A stretch of DNA of 64,000 bases from Sphingomonas faeni (GCF_003053745.1 NZ_QAYE01000002.1:124001-188000); one strand, 5' to 3'. Positions 44,563-55,394 are shown, counted from the first letter of the stretch. Numbers and translations are program-made. The notes: generated by a model not told the origin, from the letters alone.

Positions 44563-45489
44563 TCAGTTGCCGTCGAACGCCCAGCGCAACGTTTTCGCCA
44601 TCTGTCGCGTACCGGACCGAACGACCGGTCTCATGAATACCGGCGACGCATGGAGGCCATGCATCCGACGTGCCCAGCTCGGGAGAAGATCCACCGCCGC
44701 CGGGGCGATGGTTCGTTGAAGCGGTATTGCCAGCGGGTTGCTCGGTGTCTGATCCAGCACCAACCGCGCGACCTCGCGCGTGCGACCGTCTGCGATCAAC
44801 GCCGGCTGCATATTGCGAAGCGCCTGATTCGTGGCCGCACGGTTCCGCGGGAGAGCGTCGGCACCCAGTGCCGATCCTATGCTCGCGAACTCGGCGTAGT
44901 AGAGATCCTCCTGCGCGAGCGTCAGTCGACGATCTCCGTAGTGTTGCCACGCCGCCAGGAAGGACCACGCTTCGGATACATGGACCCACGCCAGTAATTT
45001 GGGGTCGTCGGCACGGTAGGGCGTACCGTCGGGAAGCGCGCCACCGATGTGCGAATGGACCGCGCGGACTCGCGCTATTGCCGCCTCTGCCTCCGCGCGC
45101 TCGCCATAGGTGGTCGCCGCGATAAATCGGGCAGTGCGCCGCAGCCTGCCGAGCATATCGGTTCGGAAGTTCGAATGGTCCCAAACCCCGGCTAGAACGG
45201 CTGGATGCAGCATCTGCAGCAGCAACGCGGACACGCCGCCAACCATCATGCTGACAACGTCGCCATGCACACGCCAGATCATGGAATCGGGCGGAAACAG
45301 TGCAGTATCGCTCCGCTTCACCGGCTCCTCGCCGCGGGCCTGGTCATTGAACAGAGTCCGCACCTGTCGCACGATGCCGGTCTTGGTCTGGTCGCGGATC
45401 GATAGCAGGCTGTCGTTCATGCCATCACGAACGCCCGAGCCCGTATTTAGCAACGGCGGATAGGTCGGCAACATGCTGGGACCTGTCAT
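44563..45489 (-). CDS. MpaB/DUF2236 family oxygenase-like protein
   Basis: A protein of 308 residues from the ATG at 45489 (MTGPSMLPTYPPLL). It has the DUF2236 pattern: MIWRVHGDVVSMMVGGVSALL, QMLHPAVLAGVWDHSNFRTD, GRLRRTARFIAATTYG, then VHSHIGGALPDGTPYRADDP and LLAWVHVSEAWSFLAAWQHYG. Members include fungal MpaB and bacterial latex-clearing protein, where a b-type haem sits among these helices. The physiological substrate here is unknown. A longer in-frame start near 45585 overlaps the divergent small gene and is not preferred. Confidence 0.82.
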   Translation of the reverse strand: MTGPSMLPTYPPLLNTGSGVRDGMNDSLLSIRDQTKTGIVRQVRTLFNDQARGEEPVKRSDTALFPPDSMIWRVHGDVVSMMVGGVSALLLQMLHPAVLAGVWDHSNFRTDMLGRLRRTARFIAATTYGERAEAEAAIARVRAVHSHIGGALPDGTPYRADDPKLLAWVHVSEAWSFLAAWQHYGDRRLTLAQEDLYYAEFASIGSALGADALPRNRAATNQALRNMQPALIADGRTREVARLVLDQTPSNPLAIPLQRTIAPAAVDLLPSWARRMHGLHASPVFMRPVVRSGTRQMAKTLRWAFDGN

Positions 45490-45541
45490 AGATGCCGTCC
45501 TATATTGACGGCCCCTGCCATCTGAGACCATCGCGTTGCCC

Positions 45542-45754
45542 ATGACAAAGAGCAAGGGACGCACCGGCGCGCATGCACGCGCCAATATTCAGCCTGCACC
45601 GACGGCCACCGAGCTTGATGCAGCCAAGCGAGAGGTCGCGCAGATCGAGGGGCGGCTGGTCGGCCTCGCTGCCGGGCATCCCTCGGTCAAGATCTGGAAG
45701 GCGCGTCTTCGTGTAGCTCAAGCCGTGATCGCCCGCGCCCCGCGCGACGGTTAG
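45542..45754 (+). CDS. Small hypothetical protein, divergent from the MpaB-type gene
   Basis: A protein of 70 residues: a basic N-terminus (MTKSKGRTGAHARANI) followed by a helical, charged stretch (LDAAKREVAQIEGRLVGLAA). No membrane segment or named domain is visible. The ribosome site is weak. It is separated by 52 bases from the divergent MpaB-type gene and has the codon pattern of this genome, but proof of expression is lacking. Confidence 0.4.
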   Translation: MTKSKGRTGAHARANIQPAPTATELDAAKREVAQIEGRLVGLAAGHPSVKIWKARLRVAQAVIARAPRDG

Positions 45755-45885
45755 GCGCTGCGACTGCGGGGGCTGACGGAGTCAGCTTCGGTGGACGGAC
45801 GCTGTAGCGGCGCGGGCGCTATCAACCCCTTGAACTCGCTCACGGAGCCAGCGAAGATCGGTCATCAGCACCGGGAGCGTCCTCT

Positions 45886-47775
45886 ATGCGTCGTCGAACT
45901 TTCATTGCCGCCTTGCCTGGGGCCGCTTTGCTGCCGGGCATCGGTATGGCACAAGGCGGGCAGGCCGGACCCGGCGTTCCCGGCAAGCAGGGCGCACCGG
46001 GACCAGGACAGGGTGGTGCGCCTCAGCCAACGACGGTAACTCTTCCGCCGCGCTGGATAGCCGGCGAGGATCGCTTCCTGCGTCCCGACGTAGCCGCGGG
46101 CGATCGCCCGGTCGGCGCGAGTTTCGCCTCGCGCACCGCTGCCTACGGGCTAAACGGCGCTGCGGGGACAGCACACCCGCTGGCGACGCAGGCCGGGATC
46201 GATATTTTGCGCCGAGGCGGATCGGCGGTCGACGCCGCGATCGCGATCAATGCCTGCCTCGGTTTCCTGGAGCCGACATCGAGCGGCATCGGTGGCGACG
46301 CCTATGCGATGATCTGGGATCCGAAGCAGCGCAAGGTCGTCGGGCTCGCCGGATCGGGCGCGTCGCCACGCGGCTTGAGCCTGGAAACGGTGCGGTCGCG
46401 GGCACGCGGCGGGGCGCTGCCGCCGCTTGGTGCGGTGTCCGTGTCGGTGCCGGGCGCCGTGGATGCCTGGTGGACGATGCACCAACGCTATGGCCGGCTG
46501 CCCTGGGCGCAGCTGTTCGAGCCGGCGATCGCGCATGCCGAGGCGGGCTCGCCGGTGCCGGACATCATCGCCTATTACATCCGGCGCAGCATGGCGGCAT
46601 TCCGCCGGCCGGGTAACGGCATCGAGGAAACCGCAAACGCGCTGAAGACCTATGGCCTGGCCGACGGCAAGGGCCCGGCGATCGGGCAGGTGTTTCGCAA
46701 TCCCGATCTCGCCCGTACCTATCGTGCGATCGCGGCGGGCGGACGCGATGCGTTCTATTCCGGCGAGATCGCGCGCGTCATCGATCGCTACTTCAAGCGG
46801 ATTGGCGGCTGGCTGCGCCTTGAGGATCTGGCCGCGCACCGCTCGGAATGGATCGCGCCGCATCGGACGGGCTATCGCGGCGTGGACGTGCATGCGCTCG
46901 GTGCCAACACGCAGGGTATCGCGACGCTGCAGATGCTGAACATCCTCGAGACCTTCGATCTCGGCGACGCAGGCTTCCAGTCACCGCTGTCGATCCATCT
47001 GCAGGCGGAAGCCAAGCGGCTCGCCTATGAAGACCGCGCGCGCTTCTACGCCGACCCGCATTTCAGCAAGGTTCCAGTCGAGTGGCTGGTCTCCAAGGAG
47101 TACGCCCGCGAACGCGCGAAACTGATCCGCCGTGACCGGATCCTCGATCCCGTCCATCCCGGCCAGGCGCCCAGCCACGGCGACACCACCTATTTCAGCT
47201 GTGCCGACAAGGACGGCATGATGGTGTCGATGATCCAGTCGAACTTCCGCGGCATGGGATCGGGGCTGGTCGCCGATGGTCTTGGCTTCATGTTCCAGGA
47301 TCGCGGGCAGCTGTTCAGCCTGAGGGACGGCCATCCCAATATCTACGCGCCCGGCAAGCGGCCATTCCAGACAATCATCCCCGGCTTCGCGACGCGCGGG
47401 AACGATCCCTGGATGAGCTTCGGCGTGATGGGCGGCGACATGCAACCGCAGGGGCAGACGCAGATCATCGTCAACCGCGTCGACTATGGCCTCGAGATCC
47501 AGTCGGCAGGCGATGCGCCGCGCTGGCATCACGAGGGCTCGTCGCAATCGATGGGGGAAGACAGCGCCGGGCTGGGGCCGCGCGGGTTGCTGCGGTTGGA
47601 ATCGGGCGTGCCTGCCGCCACGAAGCAGCGCCTGGCCGACATCGGCTGGACGATCGGTGAGCCCGACGGGGGCTTTGGCCGCTACGAATGCGTCGAGCAC
47701 CGCATGGACGGTGCAACGCGCGTCTATGCCGCGGCGAGCGAGATGCGCGCCGACGGCTGCGCTCTGGCCTATTGA
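45886..47775 (+). CDS. Gamma-glutamyltransferase family protein (Tat-exported)
   Basis: A protein of 629 residues with a Tat-like signal (MRRRTFIAALPGAALLPGIG) and a glycine/proline linker resembling collagen repeats (residues 24-46). The Ntn-hydrolase core shows GSAVDAAIAINACLGFLEPT and SSGIGGDAYAMIWDP in the large subunit and the autoprocessing threonine in PSHGDTTYFSCADKDG, where the chain would be cut and the new N-terminal Thr exposed. It would act on gamma-glutamyl compounds in the periplasm. The acetamidase-type gene follows 10 bases later, suggesting joint amide/glutamyl breakdown. Confidence 0.88.
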   Translation: MRRRTFIAALPGAALLPGIGMAQGGQAGPGVPGKQGAPGPGQGGAPQPTTVTLPPRWIAGEDRFLRPDVAAGDRPVGASFASRTAAYGLNGAAGTAHPLATQAGIDILRRGGSAVDAAIAINACLGFLEPTSSGIGGDAYAMIWDPKQRKVVGLAGSGASPRGLSLETVRSRARGGALPPLGAVSVSVPGAVDAWWTMHQRYGRLPWAQLFEPAIAHAEAGSPVPDIIAYYIRRSMAAFRRPGNGIEETANALKTYGLADGKGPAIGQVFRNPDLARTYRAIAAGGRDAFYSGEIARVIDRYFKRIGGWLRLEDLAAHRSEWIAPHRTGYRGVDVHALGANTQGIATLQMLNILETFDLGDAGFQSPLSIHLQAEAKRLAYEDRARFYADPHFSKVPVEWLVSKEYARERAKLIRRDRILDPVHPGQAPSHGDTTYFSCADKDGMMVSMIQSNFRGMGSGLVADGLGFMFQDRGQLFSLRDGHPNIYAPGKRPFQTIIPGFATRGNDPWMSFGVMGGDMQPQGQTQIIVNRVDYGLEIQSAGDAPRWHHEGSSQSMGEDSAGLGPRGLLRLESGVPAATKQRLADIGWTIGEPDGGFGRYECVEHRMDGATRVYAAASEMRADGCALAY

Positions 47776-47785
47776 GGGGATGACG

Positions 47786-48799
47786 ATGCGCTACCTGATG
47801 CTTGCCGCTCTGGCTTCCGTGGCGATGCCTGCGGGCGCCGCGACTTACGAACTGAGGGCGACGCCGCAGACGGTCGCCTGGGGGCATTACGACGCGACCG
47901 ACAAGCCGGTACTGACGATCCGGTCGGGCGACACGGTGGTGATCCACACATTGCTGACCAACAGTCCGGCGGGTCTGGAAAAGGCCGGCGTCGCGCCCGC
48001 GCAGATCGAACCGGCGCTGCGTGCGGTCTATGACGGCGTCCCGGCCAGCGCACGCGGCCCCGGCGGTCATATCCTGACCGGACCGATCGCGATTACCGGC
48101 GCGGAACCCGGCGACATGCTGGAAGTGCGCATCCGGAAAGTCGATCTGGCGATCCCCTATGCCTATAACGCGTTCCGGTACGGGGCGGGGTTTCTCACCG
48201 ACGATTTTCCCTATGCGCGGATGAAGATCGTCCCGCTGGATGCCAAGCGCATGGTCGGCCTGTTCGCGCCCGGCGTCGAAGTGCCGCTGGCACCGTTCTT
48301 CGGCAGCATGGGGGTCGCGCCGCCGCCGTCGTTCGGCCGCTACGACAGCGCGCCGCCGACGATCAACGGCGGCAACATGGACGACAAGGCGCTCGTCGCC
48401 GGGACGACCTTGTTCCTGCCCGTCTACGCGCCCGGCGCGCTGTTCCAGGTCGGCGACGGCCATGCCGCGCAGGGCAATGGCGAGGTCGATATCACCGCGC
48501 TGGAAACCTCGTTGACCGGCACGTTCGAGTTCGTGCTGCACAAGAAGGCGGCGATCGCCTATCCGCGCGCCGAGACGCCCAAGGCCTATATCGCGATGGG
48601 CTTCGACGACGATCTCAGCCATGCGACCCGTAAGGCGCTGCGCAACATGATCGATTTCCTCGTCGCGGAAAAAGGCATGACGCGCGACGATGCGTACATG
48701 CTGATCAGCGTCGCGGGCGATGTCGAAATCACCGAGCTCGTCGACCGCAACAAGGGCGTCCACGTCGTCTTGCCCAAGGCGGTGTTCACGAAACGCTAG
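47786..48799 (+). CDS. Acetamidase/formamidase family protein (secreted)
   Basis: A protein of 337 residues with a signal peptide (MRYLMLAALASVAMPAGA). The family motifs GPIAITGAEPGDMLEVRI, NGGNMDDKALVAGTTLFLPV and GALFQVGDGHAAQGNGEVD are all present. Members hydrolyse formamide or acetamide to ammonia and the acid, although secreted forms may use other amides. The ATG at 47786 has GAGGGG at the right distance; another ATG two codons earlier sits too close to it. It is in one operon with the gamma-glutamyltransferase. Confidence 0.85.
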   Translation: MRYLMLAALASVAMPAGAATYELRATPQTVAWGHYDATDKPVLTIRSGDTVVIHTLLTNSPAGLEKAGVAPAQIEPALRAVYDGVPASARGPGGHILTGPIAITGAEPGDMLEVRIRKVDLAIPYAYNAFRYGAGFLTDDFPYARMKIVPLDAKRMVGLFAPGVEVPLAPFFGSMGVAPPPSFGRYDSAPPTINGGNMDDKALVAGTTLFLPVYAPGALFQVGDGHAAQGNGEVDITALETSLTGTFEFVLHKKAAIAYPRAETPKAYIAMGFDDDLSHATRKALRNMIDFLVAEKGMTRDDAYMLISVAGDVEITELVDRNKGVHVVLPKAVFTKR

Positions 48800-48827
48800 A
48801 TGTCGCGGCGGACTCTGCCGGGGAAGC

Positions 48828-50183
48828 TCACGGTAACGCCGCGGCGACGGCGGCGGCGAAGCGCGCGACGTCGAACCGCGCAGCACCGGGGTCCTCGCCC
48901 CGCCTGACCACCACCAGATGCCGGGACGGGATCACCATGACATACTGTCCCCGGTTGCCTTGCGCGGCGTAGCTGCCCTCGGGCAAACCCTGCTTGGGGC
49001 CGAACAGCCACATCGTCGCGCCATAGCCCGGTCCGCTCGACGGCTGCGGTCCGCTCGGCGTCGTCATAGTGCGCATCCAGCCTGCCGGTAGCAGGCGCTT
49101 GCCCTGCCAGACGCCGTCCTGCGACCAGAACAATCCCAACCTCGCCAGGTCGCGGGCGGTCGACCAGACTTGACTGGAGAGGATGTAGTTGCCGTGCCAG
49201 TCGGTCTCGGCAACGGTGTGCGCCATGCCGAGCGGCCCGAACAGGCTGCCCGGCAACGCCCGGTACCGCGCCTCTCCGATCGCGTTTCGGGTGGCATAGA
49301 CCGCGAGCAGGATGTCATTATTGGCGTAGCGGAAGCGCGTGCCGGGCAGCGCTTCTAACGGCCATGACATCGCCTGTTCGTCCACCGTGGTACCGCCGAA
49401 ATAGATGGCATCGGTGCGATTGCCGGCGGTGTCGCTGTGCAGGCCGGATCCCATGCGCAGGAGATTGTCGAGCGTGATGGCATGACGCGGATCGCCGGCC
49501 TTCCATTGCGGCACGGCGGCGGGGGCCTTCAACGCGCCTGCATTGGTGAGGCCGATGAGCGTGCCGGCGATCGACTTGCCGACCGACCAGGTTCGATTGG
49601 ACACGAACGGCCCGAAACCGGGGCCATATTGCTCGGCAAGAACTTCGCCGTCCTTCACGACGACTACGCCGACCGTCTTGGTGCCGACGCCATAGCTGGT
49701 CCCGAATGCCTGGCCGACGGTGCCGGTCAGCGTGGCCGACGGGCGCGGTGCGATGCCGGCGTCACCTTGCGGCCAGCGGCGCGGATCGGCTGCCGCAATC
49801 GAAGGTGCCCCCGTCGACTTGCGGCCAGCTAATGCCGTGCCGCCGATCGGCAGGGTCACGCAACCGTGCCCGCTAGTCCACTCCGCGCGTCTCGGAGGAA
49901 GCTTTGGATCGAACCCTACGGAGACGGATTGGCGGGTCCGGTCGACGTTCGCCGTGAGCGTCAGCACGATCTTCTCATAGTCCGGGTAGATGCCGGCCAA
50001 CTCATCGGCATCGATCTGCTCCGGCGTGCGCCCTGCATTGAAGATGCCGGAGCAATAGAGCGCGGCCTTGTAACCGGCCGCGACGGCGCGCTGGTATGTT
50101 CCTGCCGAGGGTTGTGCGACGATCTGCGCACTGGCGGGAACTGACGCGAGGAGGGCGAGGCCGGCTGCTTTAAGTATCTGCAT
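48828..50183 (-). CDS. Serine hydrolase of the beta-lactamase (class C-like) family
   Basis: A protein of 451 residues with a signal peptide (MQILKAAGLALLASVPASAQ). The catalytic SxxK is in NRTWSVGKSIAGTLIG, the YxN motif is in RFRYANNDILLAVYA, and MGSGLHSD and WMRTMTTPSGPQPSSGPGYG are typical of esterase/DD-peptidase-like members. It is more likely an esterase or peptidase than a resistance enzyme. The gene converges on the acetamidase gene with only 28 bases between stops. Confidence 0.82.
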   Translation of the reverse strand: MQILKAAGLALLASVPASAQIVAQPSAGTYQRAVAAGYKAALYCSGIFNAGRTPEQIDADELAGIYPDYEKIVLTLTANVDRTRQSVSVGFDPKLPPRRAEWTSGHGCVTLPIGGTALAGRKSTGAPSIAAADPRRWPQGDAGIAPRPSATLTGTVGQAFGTSYGVGTKTVGVVVVKDGEVLAEQYGPGFGPFVSNRTWSVGKSIAGTLIGLTNAGALKAPAAVPQWKAGDPRHAITLDNLLRMGSGLHSDTAGNRTDAIYFGGTTVDEQAMSWPLEALPGTRFRYANNDILLAVYATRNAIGEARYRALPGSLFGPLGMAHTVAETDWHGNYILSSQVWSTARDLARLGLFWSQDGVWQGKRLLPAGWMRTMTTPSGPQPSSGPGYGATMWLFGPKQGLPEGSYAAQGNRGQYVMVIPSRHLVVVRRGEDPGAARFDVARFAAAVAAALP

Positions 50184-50322
50184 GACCGCATTCTTCCATC
50201 ACGCAATCAGATCGGCAATCCGTTTCTCTGCCATGCGTGTGAGGGAAGCGGCACGGTCTGGCGCATCCAGCGGGGACCGGCACGGCAGCGATGATTTGCC
50301 ATGCAGGTCCCTCAGCAAGCGC

Positions 50323-51152
50323 CTAGTCCCGCATGAACTCCGCAAAGGCGTCGCGCCAATCCGCATGCCAGCGGGACAGGGCAGGGCGATTTTCGATCAT
50401 GTCTCCCGCCGCCCACGCTATCCGCTTCGCATCCTGTTCGGGCGTCGTCTCGTTGTCCGGGCACAGGATGTAGAAGTCTCCCGCCGCCACCCGGTCCATC
50501 ATCAGCGCCACGACCTGTTCAGGTGTCCACGCGCCCGGCGGTTTCTTGGTCAGTCGACCACCCGTCATCCCCGTCCAGGTGAAGCCGGGCACGAGCAGGT
50601 GGGCGCTGACCCGGCTTCCGGTCCGTTCGCGCAAGCTGTGGGCGAGGCCTTCGGTCAGCGCTTTCACCCCGGCCTTGCTGACGTTGTAGGCAGTGTTGCC
50701 GGGCGGCTGCGTAATGCCCTGTTTGGAGCCGGTGTTGATGACGAGGGCAGGGGTTTCGCCTTCGACCATGCCCGGGACGAAGGCCTGGACGCCGTGGATC
50801 ACGCCCATCAGGTTGACGCCGACCACCTCGTCCCACTTTGCTGGGTCGGCAAACACGTCACCGCCCCCGCCGATGCCGGCGTTGTTCATCAGCACCGATA
50901 CAGGACCGTGACGATCGACCACCTCCTTTGCCAGCGCGGCCATCGCGGCACGATCCGCGACGTCGGCGGACAGCGCTATTGCGCCGTCCATCGACGCCGC
51001 GGCCTGCTCTAGCGCCTCACCGGGACGGTCGACCAGAACCACCCGCATGCCCGCGTCCGAAAAGGCGCGAGCAGCGGCCCGTCCAATGCCGCCGGCCGCA
51101 CCCGTGACGACCGCAAGCTTGCCCGGTGCGATCGCCGCGAAAGACGGAACGC

Positions 51153-51156
<4 letters not shown>
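50323..51156 (-). CDS. Short-chain dehydrogenase/reductase
   Basis: A protein of 277 residues with a GTG start that overlaps the aldo-keto reductase stop (GTGA). The NAD(P)-binding [10 protein letters not shown] is followed by NNAGIGGGG, the catalytic serine in INTGSKQG and YNVSK (Tyr and Lys). The acidic end of strand 2 (LVDRPGEA) favours NAD(H). The substrate is unknown. With the upstream aldo-keto reductase it forms a two-gene carbonyl-reducing or alcohol-oxidising unit. Confidence 0.87.
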
Positions 51157-52139
<983 letters not shown>

Positions 52140-52184
52140 CAGATCAGTCCTTGTTGGCGGGCAATATGATTGGCGGTTGAAGGG

Positions 52185-52499
52185 TTACGGCCTGCGGGAT
52201 TGTGAAGGTTCATCCCAAACGTCGGCGGCCGTGAGCAGGACTGGGGGCTCCCCGCCCAGCCGGCTGACAAACTCGCGTCGCGCGATACGGTGTATGTCGG
52301 ACTCGAATTCTCCATACGTCTCGATCGCGGTATCGCTGTCGATGCCGTCGAGGTCCGGGTCGATGAATTCCGCCAACGCCTCGCTCGTGATCAGGAACTC
52401 GACCATGCCAAGGTCCGTATGGCCGAGAAACAGGACGTCGTGCCGTTCGGCGAGCCATTCATACTCGCCAGGCTCGAAGCGAACGCTCGCAGATGCCAT
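52185..52499 (-). CDS. Small DUF1488-like protein
   Basis: A protein of 104 residues. VEFLITSEALAEFIDPDLDG, with a helical DTAIETYGEFESDIHRIARR segment, resembles the DUF1488 pattern (a short beta part, a 'SxEAL' helix and a basic C-terminal helix). No enzymatic motif is visible. It begins 3 bases after the stop of the upstream small gene, so the two are probably co-transcribed. The family call is tentative. Confidence 0.55.
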   Translation of the reverse strand: MASASVRFEPGEYEWLAERHDVLFLGHTDLGMVEFLITSEALAEFIDPDLDGIDSDTAIETYGEFESDIHRIARREFVSRLGGEPPVLLTAADVWDEPSQSRRP

Positions 52500-52502
52500 G
52501 AC

Positions 52503-52787
52503 TCAGCCCTCGTCGTTTGCGCTAGGCAGACGCTCGGCCAGCGCGGCGATACCGTCGCCAGCGAGGGTTGCATGGGCCGCACCGTCGATTTGCAAAGGGT
52601 GCTCCGGCGTAAGCACAGCAGCGTCGCGATGCTCGGGATCAAGCGTCATCCACGTACGGACAGCGCCCTCTAGGCTCGTTACCTCGGCGAGGTTCTCGTT
52701 CCCACGCGGCACATTCTCCAACGCAGCACTCATCCGCCAGTCGATATCCGGCGTCTTCGCATCGTCGCCCCAGGTCGTTTCCGTCAT
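52503..52787 (-). CDS. Small hypothetical protein
   Basis: A protein of 94 residues, acidic, starting MTETTWGDDAKTPDIDWRMS. A central TSLEGAVRTWMTLDPEHRDAAVL gives way to a helix at the C-terminus. I do not recognise a family, though the layout resembles small DUF proteins with a single hydrophilic fold. It is coupled to the downstream DUF1488-like gene. Confidence 0.5.
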   Translation of the reverse strand: MTETTWGDDAKTPDIDWRMSAALENVPRGNENLAEVTSLEGAVRTWMTLDPEHRDAAVLTPEHPLQIDGAAHATLAGDGIAALAERLPSANDEG

Positions 52788-53000
52788 GCTAAAATCCCAA
52801 ATTGACCGGAGTGCCGGCTTCCTGAGGGCTAAAGCGCTCACCTTCGAAGGCTGGTTCCAGGTAATTCGCATATCGGCCGGACGGATCACGTCGGCGGCAG
52901 GTCCAAGCCGCGACGTAGTTCAGCAATAGCTATTAGAAATCGACGGCTGTGGGTGTTGCCGGCTGGCCGACGCAATCAAGCGATGGGAACAAGTGGGCGG

Positions 53001-53333
53001 CTATTGCCGTGCCTCGTCGGACGCGACCGTACCCATCGTCATCGCCAGCAACGACATACCGCGGTGTTCGTGATCCAGCTTCAGCAGCCTGACCCAGTGC
53101 GCGATATGCTTCCCGGCTGCCTCACCGGCCTTTCGCAGATGCTGCGGGGTCGAGAGATCCGTGTCGTTCTCGATCACCGCGGCGATCGACAGCGCAAAGA
53201 AGTCGATGATGTCATCTGCAATCAATGCTCGATTCGGGGAGTTCGCGGCGAGATACTGCATTACGATGGGCGCGATAACCTGGAACAGGTCGATCTTGGC
53301 TTGGTCGTCCACCTTCATCGTGTTTGCGGTCAT
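53001..53333 (-). CDS. Small helical hypothetical protein
   Basis: A protein of 110 residues from the ATG at 53333, with GGAGG 8 bases upstream, a strong site that decides the start. The sequence is helical and amphipathic (KIDLFQVIAPIVMQYLAA, LIADDIIDFFALSIAAVIEN) without signal peptide or cofactor motif. It stands alone between the small-gene pair and the AraC gene. Function unknown. Confidence 0.6.
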   Translation of the reverse strand: MTANTMKVDDQAKIDLFQVIAPIVMQYLAANSPNRALIADDIIDFFALSIAAVIENDTDLSTPQHLRKAGEAAGKHIAHWVRLLKLDHEHRGMSLLAMTMGTVASDEARQ

Positions 53334-53571
53334 GCTCGTCTCCTCCGTTCCTGACCTGTATCGTTCGAGACTGGGGGGCGAAAGGCGCAGGCAATCGGTC
53401 CCGCCAAGATCGAAGGCGCGACGATCCACCCATAAGAGAATAGCTTTGCCGCAAAGTCTTAGCGATTGGCCGGACGCCTCGAACCTGGAACGGTTCGGCG
53501 ATCACCGTTTCCGCAACCGCGATCGGCGTCGTTGTCGAGCAGGTAGAAATCGCCGAACCAATGGTGTGAGG

Positions 53572-54468
53572 CTAAACGGGCGTCAGTAGATTGCCGCTCA
53601 GTTGGAGTTGCTCGATGTCACGACGCGGAGGGGCACCGAACAGGCGCGCATATTCGCGGTTGAACTGTGATGGGCTTTCATAGCCCACGGCGAAACCTGC
53701 GCCGCTTGCCGTCGTGTTCCCTGACAGCATCAGGCGTCGTGCCTCCTGTAGCCGCAATTGTTTTTGATACGCCAACGGCGTCATTTTCGTCACCGACTTG
53801 AAGTGTTCGTGGAGCGACGACGGGCTCATACCCGCGGCGGTGGCGATGTCGCCGATGCGGAGCGGCCGATCGAACCCGGTGCGGATCGTCGCGATAGCGC
53901 GGCTGACCTGATTGAGGTGGCTGTCGGCGACTGCCATGTAGCGAAGCGCAGCCCCGTGGGGACCCACGAGCAAACGGTACAGGATCTCCCGTTCGATCAG
54001 CGGCGCTAGCGCAGCGATGCTGTCCGGCCGATCCAGCAACCGCATCAGTCGGCACGCCGCGTCGACCAGATCGTCGTCGCTGCGATAGACCGCGAGCGCC
54101 GGCAGATCGGCTTTCGGGGCCCGGCCGCCTTCCGCCAGGATGAGATCCGCCAGCACGGACTGGTCGATGTCGATCTTGCAGCAGAGGTACGGCGCGTCAC
54201 GATCCGCCTGGACGACGTGTCCGACGAGCGGCAGGTCGACCGAGACCAGCAGGTAATGCGCGGCATCGTAGAGCAGGCTCTCTCCGCCGAGCGAGACTCG
54301 CTTGGCACCTTGGGCAATTATGCAAAGCGACGCGTCATACACGGCGGGCAGGGGCACGGTCGGCTCATCGGCCCGGAACAGCGATAGTCGATGGATTGGC
54401 GTGCTGACCATGCCGGTTCTCGGGACATGGCGCGCAACCAGCGTGGCGAGGTCTGCGATCGTACTCAT
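53572..54468 (-). CDS. AraC family regulator (AraC_N type)
   Basis: A protein of 298 residues from the ATG at 54468 (MSTIADLATLVARHVPRTG). The N-terminal AraC_N domain (CIIAQGAKRVSLGGESLLYD, HYLLVSVDLP) precedes paired helix-turn-helix motifs, IGDIATAAGMSPSSLHEHF and VGYESPSQFNREYARLFG. It is divergent from an SDR gene, an arrangement in which this regulator class commonly controls the neighbouring oxidoreductase. The effector is unknown. Confidence 0.88.
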   Translation of the reverse strand: MSTIADLATLVARHVPRTGMVSTPIHRLSLFRADEPTVPLPAVYDASLCIIAQGAKRVSLGGESLLYDAAHYLLVSVDLPLVGHVVQADRDAPYLCCKIDIDQSVLADLILAEGGRAPKADLPALAVYRSDDDLVDAACRLMRLLDRPDSIAALAPLIEREILYRLLVGPHGAALRYMAVADSHLNQVSRAIATIRTGFDRPLRIGDIATAAGMSPSSLHEHFKSVTKMTPLAYQKQLRLQEARRLMLSGNTTASGAGFAVGYESPSQFNREYARLFGAPPRRDIEQLQLSGNLLTPV

Positions 54469-54620
54469 CGAGGGACTGTGTCCGCTGCCAGCCATTCTCA
54501 CAAGCGGCGGTGAGGCCGTTTTGGAGGATCGTGCAAGCATTGCGGGGGATCGGTCTCACGCTGGTCGGCAATCCGGTTCCATCTGTGCCCAGCCTTCGAG
54601 GCGACACGAAAGGAACCATC

Positions 54621-55346
54621 ATGAACGACGTCATCGACAAGACAGTGCTGATCAGCGGAGCCTCCAGCGGTATCGGCGAGGCCACCGTGCGCGAACTGGC
54701 GGGCAGGGGCGCGCGCCTCTTCATCGGAGCGCGCAGGACCGATCGGCTCGAAGCGCTGGCGGCCGAACTCGGCGCGAACGTCGCGTGGCAGGTGCTGGAC
54801 GTGACCGACGCGGCAAGCTTCGCCGCGTTCGCCGATGCGGCTGAAGCGCGGTTCGGGCGCGTGGACGTGCTGATCAACAATGCCGGCGTGATGCCGCTGT
54901 CGCCGCTCGCTGCGCTGAAGCAGGACGAGTGGACGCGGATGATCGACGTCAACGTTCACGGCGTGCTGAACGGGATCGCTGCCGTGCTGCCGCGATTCAT
55001 CTCGCAGAAGGCGGGCCACGTCGTCAACGTCGCATCGATCGCCGCGCATTTCGTGATGCCGAGCGCAGCGGTCTACTGCGCCACCAAATATGCGGTCTGG
55101 GCGATCACCGAAGGGTTGCGGCAGGAGCATGACGATATCCGCACGACGATCATTTCGCCCGGTGTCGTGGCAACTGAACTGGGCAACGACATCACCGATC
55201 CGGATATTGCGACTGCGCTGACCACATGGCGGCAGAAGTCGCTGACTCCCGACGCGATCGCACGCGCGATCCGCTACGCACTGGAGCAGCCCGAGGGAGT
55301 AGACATCAACGAGGTCATCGTCCGCCCGACCGCAGCCGGCATGTAG
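54621..55346 (+). CDS. Short-chain dehydrogenase (YdfG-like)
   Basis: A protein of 241 residues with an AGGA site before the ATG at 54621. SGASSGIGEATVRELAGRG binds the cofactor, GARRTDRLEAL at strand 2 favours NADP, NNAGVMPLSPL follows, and the catalytic residues lie in VNVASIAAH and YCATKYAVWAI. Close relatives act on 3-hydroxy acids such as serine or on small aldehydes. It is divergent from, and probably controlled by, the AraC gene. Confidence 0.88.
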   Translation: MNDVIDKTVLISGASSGIGEATVRELAGRGARLFIGARRTDRLEALAAELGANVAWQVLDVTDAASFAAFADAAEARFGRVDVLINNAGVMPLSPLAALKQDEWTRMIDVNVHGVLNGIAAVLPRFISQKAGHVVNVASIAAHFVMPSAAVYCATKYAVWAITEGLRQEHDDIRTTIISPGVVATELGNDITDPDIATALTTWRQKSLTPDAIARAIRYALEQPEGVDINEVIVRPTAAGM

Positions 55347-55362
55347 GCGACGGTGCGAAACT

Positions 55363-55394
55363 CAGTCCGGGCGGACTTTCTGTCCCCCGGACTG
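55363..55394. terminator. Strong hairpin between convergent SDR and hydrolase genes
   Basis: CAGTCCGGG (55363-55371) pairs with CCCGGACTG (55386-55394), and inside the loop GGAC pairs with GTCC, giving a 13-base-pair stem with a single bulged C and a five-base loop. A third copy of CAGTCCGGG lies at 55444. There is no T-tract. The position 17 bases past the SDR stop, in a convergent gap, fits termination. Confidence 0.5.
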
